A DNA stretch of 64,000 nucleotides from Azospirillum oryzae. GTDB lineage: Bacteria > Pseudomonadota > Alphaproteobacteria > Azospirillales > Azospirillaceae. Numbering within the stretch: position 1 is the stretch's first letter; each line of letters starts with the position of its first letter. The stretch is taken from the NCBI RefSeq assembly GCF_900177515.1, contig NZ_FXAK01000001.1, forward strand, positions 556,001-620,000, in the 5' to 3' direction. Below the pieces are notes generated by a model. It saw nothing but the letters and a program-made list of their open reading frames with translations. It was not told where the DNA came from and ran no database searches. A program made the position numbers and the translations under genes. Below, piece by piece: positions 54,261-63,037 of the stretch.

Positions 54261-54694
54261 GTCCGCAGCAATGAGGTCACGCCGGATATCGCCGCCGCGC
54301 TCGAATTTAGGATCAGTACGGCAAGCAGGTCGCCGGCCCGCATAAGCTGACGCGGATGATGGCGCAGACCAAGCCCGGCGATATCGCCCGCGTCGTCCAG
54401 CGCGACGGCAAGCCGGTGACGCTGGCGCCAATCACGCCCGAACTGCGCAAGGAGTTTTCGCTCGACAGCGACGTGAGTGGTGCCACGGTGGTGGAGGTTT
54501 CTCCGGACAGTCCGGCGGCAAAGGCCGATTTCGAGCCGGTCGACGTCATTATCCGGGCGGGGCAGCAGACAGTGGGTAATCCCGGTGACGTGGCAAATGT
54601 CGTCGATCAGGCCCGCAAGTCGGGGAAGGACCATGTTATCCTTCTGCGGCGGCGGGATGGCCAGTCGCTGTTCGTTCCGCTTCCGCTGGGGTGA
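54261..54694 (+). pseudogene. remnant of a DegP/HtrA-type serine protease (PDZ part only)
   Basis: What survives is the C-terminal PDZ region in pieces. From 54261 one frame reads VRSNEVTPDIAAALEF, like the first PDZ entrance. After a gap another frame reads YGKQVAGPHKLTRMMAQTKP (from 54317), the end of PDZ1. RDGKPVTL then runs straight into APITPELRKEFSLDSDVSG, the start of PDZ2, which finishes RRRDGQSLFVPLPLG. The protease domain, parts of PDZ1 and the inter-PDZ linker are missing, and an in-frame TAG lies at 54308. The 112-codon frame from 54356 could still yield a lone PDZ domain. Its stop overlaps the DUF2254 start. Confidence 0.72.
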
Positions 54695-56001
54695 TTGGAT
54701 TGAAGGGCCGCCTGCGTCTTTACTGGATGTTTCTGCGCGAGAGCCTGTGGTTCGTGCCGCTGCTGATGAGCATCGCGGCGGTGGCACTGGCGGTTCTTCT
54801 CGTCATCAGTGGGCCGGTGCTGCCCGACGGAGCGGCCGAGCTGTGGCTGGTCTACAGCGGCGATCCCGAAAGCGCCCGCCAACTGATGGGCGCCCTGTTG
54901 TCGGGCATCATCACGATGACCTCGCTGGTGGTCTCCATCACGGTCGTGGTTCTGACACTGGCCGCCGGGCAGCTCGGTCCCCGTCTGGTGCGCAACTTCA
55001 TCAGCGATCCGCAGACCCAGTCGGTGCTGGGGCTGTTCGTCGCGACGATTCTCTATCTGCTGGTGGTCTTCCGCAGCATCGGCGCTCCGTCGGACAACGC
55101 GATACCTCATTTCGCGATCACCGTCGGCACCGCGCTTTCGGCCTTATGCCTGTTCGTGCTGCTGTTCTTCGTGCACAAGCTGGCGCGGTCGATCATGTAC
55201 GACAACGCCGTGCGCGACGTGTCGCGCCAATTGCGCGCTTCTATCGATCTGCTGCTGCCGGAGGATGCGGACGCGGGAAAAACGCCGCCGCCGGTGCCGG
55301 AGGATGCGGCGTGGTTCGGGCTGGGCGAGGACGGCTACGTCCAGGCGGTCGACTTCGACGTTCTCGTGCACAAGGCCTGCAAGGCCGACGCGGTTCTGTG
55401 GCTCGACCTCCGGCCTGGGCATTTCGCCCTTGTCCGTGGCCGTCACCTTGCCGTGCATCCGCCGGAGGTCTGTGACGAGGCGTTCCGCCGCTCCATCCGG
55501 GAGGCCTTCATCGTTGGGACCGAGCGGACTCCGACCCAGGATCTCGAATACGGCATCCGGCAGCTGGTGGAAATGGCATTGCGGGCGCTGTCGCCGGGGA
55601 TCAACGATGTCTACACCGCGCTGACCGTCATCGACATGCTGTCCTCGGCGCTGTCCCGCATCTTCGAACGGCCGCTGCAGGTGCCGGTGCTTTGCGATGG
55701 CAAGGGCGATTTGCGGGTGGTCCGCAATGTGACGGACCATGACGGGCTGGTGCGGGCGGCCTTCGATCAGATCCGGCAGGCGGGTGCCACCATGCCGGGC
55801 GTCCTTATCCGCGTGGCGGAAGCCCTTGAGGCGCTGGCGCCCTATGTGATTGATGAGCCGCGCCGGCAGCCGCTGCTGGCGCAGATCGCCCTGATCGAGG
55901 CCGCGGGCGAGCGGAGCGACTTCCTCGATCGTGACCGCGAGGCGTTGCGCTTCCGCTGCCGCAGCGCGCGGGACAGCCTGTCGGACCGGACCGCCGTCTG
56001 A
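54691..56001 (+). CDS. DUF2254 membrane protein
   Basis: This 436-residue protein has four N-terminal helices (LLMSIAAVALAVLLVISGPVL; LLSGIITMTSLVVSITVVVL; LGLFVATILYLLVVFR; ALCLFVLLFFVHKLA) and a large soluble domain with GYVQAVDFDVLVHKACKADAV and VEMALRALSPGINDVYTALT. This is the DUF2254 pattern; function is unknown. The start is GTG at 54691, overlapping the upstream stop as GTGA. It converges on the sigma factor gene. Confidence 0.85.
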   Translation: MIGLKGRLRLYWMFLRESLWFVPLLMSIAAVALAVLLVISGPVLPDGAAELWLVYSGDPESARQLMGALLSGIITMTSLVVSITVVVLTLAAGQLGPRLVRNFISDPQTQSVLGLFVATILYLLVVFRSIGAPSDNAIPHFAITVGTALSALCLFVLLFFVHKLARSIMYDNAVRDVSRQLRASIDLLLPEDADAGKTPPPVPEDAAWFGLGEDGYVQAVDFDVLVHKACKADAVLWLDLRPGHFALVRGRHLAVHPPEVCDEAFRRSIREAFIVGTERTPTQDLEYGIRQLVEMALRALSPGINDVYTALTVIDMLSSALSRIFERPLQVPVLCDGKGDLRVVRNVTDHDGLVRAAFDQIRQAGATMPGVLIRVAEALEALAPYVIDEPRRQPLLAQIALIEAAGERSDFLDRDREALRFRCRSARDSLSDRTAV

Positions 56002-56023
56002 AGGGTCTCGGCCCGGAACCAGT

Positions 56024-56587
56024 CTAACCGGCCGTTCGCCGGGCTATCTCGGAATAGCCGGCCGAACGGGCGGACATCGGCAGTCCGGTGTGCCGGGCCA
56101 GGGGTGGACGGCGCGGCGTCTCGCAGTCGGTCCGCAGCCGGTTGCGGGCGCGGGACAGGCGGGACCGGACGGTGCCGACCGATACCCCCAGCTCGTCGGC
56201 GGCTTCGAGATAGCTGTCGCCATCGACGGCGACGATGCGGATCAGCCGCTGATGCTCTTCCGAAAGCCCGTCGATGGCCGCCGCCACCTCCCGCAGCAGC
56301 ACCTGATGATCCTGCGATGGTCCGCTGGCCATTTCGCCATCCAGCACCTCCACTTCGCTAAAGCGGCGTTTGCGGGTCCATTTGCTGTAATGGACGTTCT
56401 TCAGGATGGTGCAGAGCCAGGCTTCCAGTTTCGTGCCCTGCTCGAACTTTTCGCGGTGGCGGAGCGCACGTTCCATGCAGTCCTGGACGAGGTCGTCGGC
56501 CTCGGCGGGGTTGCGGGTCAGGCTGCGCGCGAAGCGCTCCATCGCTGGCATGGACCGGATCAGGTCCCGGTGGAAGTCATAGGTCAT
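56024..56587 (-). CDS. RNA polymerase sigma factor, ECF type
   Basis: This 187-residue sigma factor has region 2 (RFARSLTRNPAEADDLVQDC and GTKLEAWLCTILKNVHYSKW) and region 4 (LSEEHQRLIRIVAVDGDSYL, then ADELGVSVGTVRSRLSRARN). The sequence resembles small alphaproteobacterial ECF factors of the EcfG-like general stress group. No anti-sigma or PhyR partner gene is adjacent, so its control and regulon cannot be named. Two adjacent ATGs (56590 and 56587) can serve as start. The C-terminal 25 residues extend beyond the core. Confidence 0.87.
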   Translation of the reverse strand: MTYDFHRDLIRSMPAMERFARSLTRNPAEADDLVQDCMERALRHREKFEQGTKLEAWLCTILKNVHYSKWTRKRRFSEVEVLDGEMASGPSQDHQVLLREVAAAIDGLSEEHQRLIRIVAVDGDSYLEAADELGVSVGTVRSRLSRARNRLRTDCETPRRPPLARHTGLPMSARSAGYSEIARRTAG

Positions 56588-56639
56588 CATGCGCTCCTTT
56601 TGGGTTGGCGCAGGGGGGGTGGTCTCCCTGATTTCGCCC

Positions 56640-57737
56640 CTAGTTCCGGGAGGTTTCCGGCGGCTGCAGGGAGGCGGATCGGTCGAAGCTGTTCTCGGCG
56701 ATGCGGAACCACAGATGCTGGGCGTCGCAGAACGGCTTCCATGAGGCGTAGATTTTGCGGAAGCGGCTGCTCGCAGAGGCCAATGCTTCCAGCTGCTCCT
56801 CGGTGGCCCGGTGAGCGGCTCGCAAGATTTCCAGCGGAAAGGGACGAAGGATCGCCCCTTCGGCCGTCAGCTGCTTCAGGGCGGCGGGGTTGAGGGCGTC
56901 GTACCTTGCGGTGATCCAGAGGTTCGCTTCGGCGCAGGCGACCTCCACCGCCTCCCGGTACTCCGGCGGTAGCCGGTCCCAGGCCTGGCGATTGACGTAG
57001 CAGGACAGCTGCGCATTCCCCTCCAGGAAGCCGGGATAGTAGCAATAGGGTGCCGCCTTGTGCAGGCCGAGACGCAGATCGTCATGCGGGCCGGCCCAGG
57101 CCGCGGCGTCGAGCGTCTTGTCCTCCAGTGCGGTGCGCAGCCCGGTATAGCCGGTCCGCTGCGGCTGGGCGCCCAGGCGGCGAAGCACGTCGGCGGCCAT
57201 GCCGGACACGCGGAACCTCAGCCCGTTCAGATCCTGTGCGGCGCGGATTTCCCGGCGGAACCAGCCTCCCAACTGCGAACCGGTATTGCCGACCGGGAAA
57301 GGGATCACATCGTGGTCGGCCAGCAGCTCGCGCATCAGCGCCAGTCCGCCGCCCTGGTACATCCAGGCATTCTGCTGCCGTGCGTTCAATCCGAAGGGGA
57401 CCGAGGTGTCGAAGACCAGCGCCGGTTCGCGGTCCATCGCCTGATAGCTGGCGCCCAGTCCGATCGGCGCGCCGCCGCTGCCGACGAAGTCGAGCATCGG
57501 CTGGTCCGTCTTCGGCCGCAAAGAGGGGTCACGGTCGATGACGAACCGGTTTCCGGTCAGCCCGGCGATCCGGCGGACGAGGACCTCCACCCCGCCGTTC
57601 AGGATGTCCAGCTCCCTCGGAAAGGTCGCGGCCAGCGGCCATCGGATCTGAGGCGGCCCTTGTGCGATCGCCGGGGTGGCGAGCACGGCTCCGCCCAGCC
57701 CGAGGCCCATAGCCGTCAGGAGGTTGCGCCGCTTCAT
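56640..57737 (-). CDS. TRAP transporter substrate-binding protein (DctP type)
   Basis: This 365-residue periplasmic protein has a signal peptide (about 1-26, ending AIAQGP) and the DctP fold: IRWPLAATFPRELDILNGGV, DLNGLRFRVSGMAADVLRRL with the ligand-binding arginine, and TALEDKTLDAAAWAGPHDDL. In its subgroup ligands are often mannitol-, keto-acid- or similar carboxylates; none can be assigned. No membrane subunits (DctQ, DctM) lie nearby, so it is an orphan. It is divergent from the response regulator across 177 bases. The ATG at 57737 starts the signal peptide. Confidence 0.87.
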   Translation of the reverse strand: MKRRNLLTAMGLGLGGAVLATPAIAQGPPQIRWPLAATFPRELDILNGGVEVLVRRIAGLTGNRFVIDRDPSLRPKTDQPMLDFVGSGGAPIGLGASYQAMDREPALVFDTSVPFGLNARQQNAWMYQGGGLALMRELLADHDVIPFPVGNTGSQLGGWFRREIRAAQDLNGLRFRVSGMAADVLRRLGAQPQRTGYTGLRTALEDKTLDAAAWAGPHDDLRLGLHKAAPYCYYPGFLEGNAQLSCYVNRQAWDRLPPEYREAVEVACAEANLWITARYDALNPAALKQLTAEGAILRPFPLEILRAAHRATEEQLEALASASSRFRKIYASWKPFCDAQHLWFRIAENSFDRSASLQPPETSRN

Positions 57738-57914
57738 CGGTCCTGCTTCCGTCTCTGTCGACACCGCCCGAGGACTGGTCCTCCGCATTAGCCCATCGGC
57801 GCTGTGCGGTTTCCGGCGGCGCGAAGTGTTTCTCACTCGTTCAGAAAGCTATGCCCTCCCCCTCGTGACTTCCATGTGACTTTGGTTTAGCGGCGAAGCA
57901 GACAGGACCCGATC

Positions 57915-58598
57915 ATGCCCACCCATATCGTCGTCGCCGACGATCATCCCATGTTCCGCGATGCCATGCGTCTCGCCATCGCCCGCGCGCTGCCAGAGGC
58001 CGAGATCGTCGAGGCCGGGACGCTGGATGCGGCGGCGGCGGCGCTGGAGGGAAGTCCGGACGCCGATCTTCTCCTTCTCGACCTGAACATGCCGGGGATG
58101 CAGGGCTTCGCCGGTCTGGTCTATCTGTGCAGCCGCTTTCCCGCCCTGCCCATCGCGGTGATCTCCGCCAACGAGGAGCCGCGGGTGATCCGCCGCGCGT
58201 TGGGGGCCGGCGCCTGCGGCTACATCCCGAAATCCGCCCCTTCCGACATGCTGGGCGAAGCGCTGCAGGCCCTGCTGGCGGGTGAATTGTGGCGGCCGGC
58301 GCTGCAGGAGCCGGACTGTGCCGGCAGGGAAGAGGATGCGGCTGCCCGCATCGCCAGCCTGACGCCGCAGCAGGTCCGGGTCCTGATGATGCTGAACGAC
58401 GGGTTGGTGAACAAGCAGATCGCCTATGAGTTGGGCGTGTCCGAAGGCACGGTGAAGGCGCATGTCTCGGCGATCCTGCAGAAGCTCGGCGTCACCAGCC
58501 GGACCCAAGCGGTGATCCTGGTCCGCCAGTTGGCCGAAGACGCCGACGCCCCGCAGGAGCTGATCCGCCGCGCGGCGGAAGAGCGGCAGGCCGGCTGA
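57915..58598 (+). CDS. LuxR-family (NarL-type) response regulator
   Basis: This 227-residue regulator has a receiver domain (VVADDHPMFRDAM acidic pocket, phospho-acceptor D56 in LLLLDLNMPG, and the switch lysine in YIPKSAPSD) and a LuxR-type helix-turn-helix (LTPQQVRVLMMLNDGLVNKQ, then YELGVSEGTVKAHVSAILQK). Regulators of this type paired with a transporter-linked kinase (CrbR/ErdR-like) control acetate or alcohol oxidation genes in other proteobacteria. The kinase gene next door is convergent, with 7 bases between stops. Its targets here are not known. Confidence 0.9.
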   Translation: MPTHIVVADDHPMFRDAMRLAIARALPEAEIVEAGTLDAAAAALEGSPDADLLLLDLNMPGMQGFAGLVYLCSRFPALPIAVISANEEPRVIRRALGAGACGYIPKSAPSDMLGEALQALLAGELWRPALQEPDCAGREEDAAARIASLTPQQVRVLMMLNDGLVNKQIAYELGVSEGTVKAHVSAILQKLGVTSRTQAVILVRQLAEDADAPQELIRRAAEERQAG

Positions 58599-58605
58599 GG
58601 GAGCC

Positions 58606-61600
58606 TCATTCGGCCGCCGGCCGCGCGCCGGTCAGGCGGCGCATCAGCGTGCGCAGGGCGGCCGGGCGGATCGGCTTGTTCAGCACCGGAAGACCGAGGC
58701 TCTCCGCCCGCTCCTTGACGCCGGCGGAGCGGTCGGCGGTGATCAGGGCCGCGGGGACCGGCTGGCGCAGCTGCTGCCGCACCGCCTGGACGCAGGCGAA
58801 GCCGTCCTCTCCCTCGTTCAGGTGGACGTCGGCGAGGATGAGGTCGGGCGGTCCGCTCTCCGCTTCGGCCAGGGCGGCGGCAAGGCCGGTGGCGGTCCGC
58901 ACCTGACAGCCCCAGCCGCCCAGCATCGTTCGCATCCCGTCCAGGATCGTGGGATCGTTGTCGATGCACAGGATGTTCGTCCGCTCGTGCGGTTCGGCCT
59001 GCGCATCCGCCGGCTTGCCCGCTGCCTGCGCATCCGGCTGGGACACGCCGCTCGGGATGCGGACGGCGAAGACCGTTCCCCGCCCGGGGACGGAGCGCAG
59101 CGTGACCGGATGGTCGAGCACGCGGCCGATACGCTCGACGATGGACAGCCCCAGCCCCAGCCCGTGCTCCACGCCCGGCGCCTCGGCGAAGCGCCGGAAC
59201 TCGCCGAAGACCAGGGACTGCTTGTCCTCGGGGATGCCGATGCCGGTGTCGCAGACCTGAACCACGACATGACCGGCGATCCGCCGCGCGCCCAGCAGCA
59301 CCCGGCCTTGCGGCGTGTAGCGGATGGCATTCGCCAGCAGATTCTGCAGCAGCCGGTGCAGCAGGCGCCAGTCGCTGTCGACGGCGAGACTGCAGGGCAG
59401 GATGCGCAACTGCAGCCCCCGCCGTTCGGCCAGCGGCGTGAACTCCACCGCCAGCGTGGCGAAGAGCCGGGAGAGCGGGAAGCTCTGCCGCTCCGGTTTG
59501 ACCGCGCCGGCATCGAGGCGGGAGATGTCCAGCAGTTCCCCCAGCAGTTCCTCCACCGAGGCGAGCGCGCCGTCCAGCTTGCGGACCAGCGCGTCCCCCG
59601 GCATCCGGTCGCCCAGGCTGGAGGCATAGAGCCGCGCGGCGTTCAGCGGCTGCAACAGGTCGTGGCTCGCCGCGGCGAGGAAGCGCGTCTTGTCCTGGCT
59701 GGCTTCCTCCGCCGCGGCCTTGGCACGGGCCAGTTCGGCGGTGCGCTGGCGGACGCGCTGCTCCAGCCGGTCCTTGGCTTCGGCCAGCGCTGCGGCGGCG
59801 CGGACACGCTCCGTCATGTCGGAAAAGGTCGTGACATAGCCGCCGCCGGGCATCCGGCAGGTGTGCATCTCCAGGACGCTGCCGTCCGGCCGGTGCTGCT
59901 CGACCGGGTTGGCGATGCTGGCGAGGAAGACGTCGAGCTGCCGGGCAACCAGGGCGGCGGGATCGCCCTGGCCGTAGAGCCCATGCAGGGTGGCGAAGCG
60001 CAGGATTTCCGGCAGGGCGATTCCGGCCGGCTCCATATCCGCCGGGATGGCGAGCAGCCGGCGGAAGCGGCGGTTCCAGCTGACCAGCCGCAGGTCCTTG
60101 TCGAAGACGGCGATCCCTTGCGCGACATTCTCCATGGTCGTCTGCAGGACGTCGCGGTTGTACTGGATCGCCGCCGTCGCGTCGTCGAGCAGCCTCAGCG
60201 CGTTGCCCTTGCCGACGCTGTGCCGTTCCAGCGTCAGCGCCATCACCAGCCGGGCGGAGGCGGCGCCGATGGCGCTCGCCAGCAGCTTCTCCGTCTGCCG
60301 GATCAGGCGCAGGTCGGCCTCTCCCGTGCCGGAACCGGAGAGGCCGGCGAAGCCGTACGCCGCCCGTTCGGCACCGAGATAGCGGCTGGCGACCGCCCGC
60401 AATTCCTCCGCCGTGACGGAGCCGGTGCGCGGTTCGGACCCGACATGACTCCACTGGAGGTCGGTGTCGGTGAAGGCGCCGGCCTGCAGCCGCTCGATCG
60501 GCCGCGGCACTGTCCGCAATGACACGGCGATGTAGACCATGGCATTGGCGAGCAGGCTCCAGGTCACGCCATGGACGAAGGGGTCGAGATGGAGGCCGAG
60601 CAGCCGCTGGGGCGCCAGCAGGCCGGTTCCGAACGGGCCCGTGGTCAGGATGCCGGCGGACAGCCAGCCGGCCTCGATGACCGCCGGCAGCAGCAGCGTG
60701 TAGCCCCACACCAGGAAGCCGGCGAAGACGCCCCAGAAGGCGCCGGTCCCGGTGGCCCCCCGCCAGATCATGCCGCCGATCAGGGCCGGCGCGAACTGCG
60801 CCACCGCCGCGAGGCTGACGAGTCCGATGGAGGCTAGCGGGAAGCCGGTCCCGACCATCCGGTAATAGACGTAGGACAGCAGCATCAGCACCAGGATCGT
60901 CGCCCGGCGGGTGCCCAGGATCAGCCGGCGCATGTCCAACCGGTCGATGCCGTTGCCGCGGCGGCGCAGCAGGATGGGCACCACCAGATCGTTGCTGACC
61001 ATGTTGGCGATGGCGACGGAGGAGACGATCACCATGCCGGTAGCGGCGGACAGGCCGCCGACGAAGGCGATGGTCGTCAGGATTTCCTGCCGGCCGGACA
61101 TCGGCAGGGCCAGAACCGTCATGTCGCGGACCACCGTGCCTTCCGGAAACAGCAGCAGGCCGGCCGCGGCGATGGGAACGACGAAGATGGCGATGGCCGC
61201 GAGATAGGCCGGGAAAAGCCATGTCGCCAGCCGGATATGTTCCTCGTCCCGGTTCTCGATGACGGTGACGTGGAACATGCGCGGCAGGCACAGCACCGAC
61301 AGGCCGGCCAGAACTGTCATGGTGAGCCAGCTGGCCCCGTCGACGCCGCTGGCGAACTGGTGCCTCAGGTCCGGTTCGGCCGATGCCAGCCGCAGCAGGT
61401 CGGCCGGCCCGTCGAACAGTCCCCAGGTCGCATAGGCGCCGACGGCGAGGAAGGCGGCCAGCTTCATCACCGCCTCCACCGCGATGGCCAGCATCATGCC
61501 CTCGTTGCGTTCGGTGGCGTCGACGTGGCGCGTGCCGAAGAGGATGGCGAACAGGGCGAACATGATGGCGGCGACCAGTGCGCTGTCGGCCCAGACCGGC

Positions 61601-62097
61601 GCTGCCGCCGGCTGTTCCAGCATCACGATCTCTGGATAGCGCAGCAGGACGGCGAAGCTGGACGAGACGGCCTTCAGCTGCAACGCCATGTAGGGCACGG
61701 TGCCGACGACGGCGCCCAGCGTGACGATGGCCGCGACCGCCTGGCTCTTGCCGTAGCGCGCGGCGAGGAAATCGGCAACGGAGGTGATGTTCTGCGCCTT
61801 GGCGATCCGCAGGATCTTGTGCAGCAAAGGCCATCCCAGCGTGAAGACCAGGATCGGCCCGATATAGATCGGCAGGAAGGCGTAACCGCCGGTCGACGCC
61901 ATGCCGACGCTGCCGTAGAAGGTCCAGCCGGTGCAGTAGACGGCCAGCGACAGCGCATAGACCAGCGGGCCCGATCCCGCCCCCGACTGCGTCCCGGATT
62001 GCGTCCCGTGGCGGCGCGCCCGGCGGTCCCCCCAGGAGGCGATGGCGAACAGGAACCCGAAATAGGCCAGCGCGATGGCCAGAGCCGCTCCACTCAT
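58606..62097 (-). CDS. sodium:solute symporter-linked hybrid sensor histidine kinase
   Basis: This 1163-residue protein joins a transporter-like sensor to a kinase. Residues 1 to about 500 are a sodium/solute symporter-type domain with about 13 helices (SLAVYCTGWTFYGSVGMAST). A PAS region follows (about 640-760, VAQGIAVFDKDLRLVSWNRR), then HisKA with FLAAASHDLLQPLNAARLYA, and HATPase (LLQNLLANAIRYTPQGRVLL, CDTGIGIPEDK, GLGLGLSIVERIGRVL). A C-terminal receiver has ILCIDNDPTILDG and LILADVHLNEGEDG. This layout matches CrbS/ErcS'-type kinases that sense acetate or alcohol metabolism. The ATG at 62097 is chosen because GGAGG lies seven bases upstream; an ATG six bases earlier is too close to it. 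Confidence 0.93.
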   Translation of the reverse strand: MSGAALAIALAYFGFLFAIASWGDRRARRHGTQSGTQSGAGSGPLVYALSLAVYCTGWTFYGSVGMASTGGYAFLPIYIGPILVFTLGWPLLHKILRIAKAQNITSVADFLAARYGKSQAVAAIVTLGAVVGTVPYMALQLKAVSSSFAVLLRYPEIVMLEQPAAAPVWADSALVAAIMFALFAILFGTRHVDATERNEGMMLAIAVEAVMKLAAFLAVGAYATWGLFDGPADLLRLASAEPDLRHQFASGVDGASWLTMTVLAGLSVLCLPRMFHVTVIENRDEEHIRLATWLFPAYLAAIAIFVVPIAAAGLLLFPEGTVVRDMTVLALPMSGRQEILTTIAFVGGLSAATGMVIVSSVAIANMVSNDLVVPILLRRRGNGIDRLDMRRLILGTRRATILVLMLLSYVYYRMVGTGFPLASIGLVSLAAVAQFAPALIGGMIWRGATGTGAFWGVFAGFLVWGYTLLLPAVIEAGWLSAGILTTGPFGTGLLAPQRLLGLHLDPFVHGVTWSLLANAMVYIAVSLRTVPRPIERLQAGAFTDTDLQWSHVGSEPRTGSVTAEELRAVASRYLGAERAAYGFAGLSGSGTGEADLRLIRQTEKLLASAIGAASARLVMALTLERHSVGKGNALRLLDDATAAIQYNRDVLQTTMENVAQGIAVFDKDLRLVSWNRRFRRLLAIPADMEPAGIALPEILRFATLHGLYGQGDPAALVARQLDVFLASIANPVEQHRPDGSVLEMHTCRMPGGGYVTTFSDMTERVRAAAALAEAKDRLEQRVRQRTAELARAKAAAEEASQDKTRFLAAASHDLLQPLNAARLYASSLGDRMPGDALVRKLDGALASVEELLGELLDISRLDAGAVKPERQSFPLSRLFATLAVEFTPLAERRGLQLRILPCSLAVDSDWRLLHRLLQNLLANAIRYTPQGRVLLGARRIAGHVVVQVCDTGIGIPEDKQSLVFGEFRRFAEAPGVEHGLGLGLSIVERIGRVLDHPVTLRSVPGRGTVFAVRIPSGVSQPDAQAAGKPADAQAEPHERTNILCIDNDPTILDGMRTMLGGWGCQVRTATGLAAALAEAESGPPDLILADVHLNEGEDGFACVQAVRQQLRQPVPAALITADRSAGVKERAESLGLPVLNKPIRPAALRTLMRRLTGARPAAE

Positions 62098-62183
62098 CAG
62101 CATGCCTCCAGAGTTCGGAGGTGGCGTCCCGCGGCACAACGGAAAAATCGGGGAAGATCAGGGCAAAAGGGGTTGGCTCCAGC

Positions 62184-62918
62184 CTACATCCTCTCCTTCA
62201 CGCCGGTCGAGATCAGCCACCAGTTGACCGGGTAGGACGTGACGAAGCCGCAGAGCATGGCGATCTGCATCATGAACCAGAATTCCGCCGAGGCCGGTTC
62301 CAGCCTTGCGCCCAGCACGGTGCCGAACAGGTGGAAGCTGGCGAAGGCCATGAAGCCGTACATGCCGATCTGCCATGCCGTCAGCGAGGCCGCATCGGCC
62401 TTCACCGCCTGCACCAGCCCTTCGCCGGGGGACAGGTTGCGCATCGGCTTGATGGTGAAATATTGAAAGGCGACGCCGAAGGCGAAGGCGAAGATGAAAT
62501 CGACGATCCACACCGCGAACATCTTCTCGGCGAACAGGCTGCGCCAGCCGAACCAGACCGCCACCGTCGGCACGAACACCACCAGCCATTCTGCGATGAT
62601 GTCGCCCAGCGTGCAGCCGCTGCCGCAATGGGCCGCCCCCTTGGCAACCATCATCGGGAAGGGCGTGTCGCGCTTGCTCGGCATCTCCTCGCCGCGCTCC
62701 TTCGCCTGCCGCATCATCTCGTGGGTCGCCAGCCGGCCATAGGTGAAATAGCCCCAGAGGGTGAGGACCGTGCCGAAGAGGGCGGTCACCGGCCAGACGA
62801 CGTTCATGATCCACATGTGCTGGGGATGGCGCAGCACGTCGACCAGCACGATCAGTGCGCACAGCCCGCCGAAGACCAGGGCGGCGATGGACAACACATG
62901 CAGCCAGCTGGGAACCAT
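62184..62918 (-). CDS. DUF4396 membrane protein
   Basis: This 244-residue protein has six or seven hydrophobic helices and the DUF4396 hallmark GAAHCGSGCTLGDIIAEWLV (about 96). Two cysteines and a histidine in that stretch suggest metal or copper binding, but no function is established. The ATG at 62918 begins the first helix. It lies 86 bases after the kinase gene start region and may be transcribed separately. Confidence 0.83.
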   Translation of the reverse strand: MVPSWLHVLSIAALVFGGLCALIVLVDVLRHPQHMWIMNVVWPVTALFGTVLTLWGYFTYGRLATHEMMRQAKERGEEMPSKRDTPFPMMVAKGAAHCGSGCTLGDIIAEWLVVFVPTVAVWFGWRSLFAEKMFAVWIVDFIFAFAFGVAFQYFTIKPMRNLSPGEGLVQAVKADAASLTAWQIGMYGFMAFASFHLFGTVLGARLEPASAEFWFMMQIAMLCGFVTSYPVNWWLISTGVKERM

Positions 62919-63037
62919 CGAAACACCCTCCGCGTCACTGTGGGCGGGGCTGCACGATGTCGTCCGGCCCCGGGCGTCAACTCGGCACGGGGCACCGGGT
63001 TCCTGATGATGTCGAGAACCGGGTCGGAAGGACCGGC

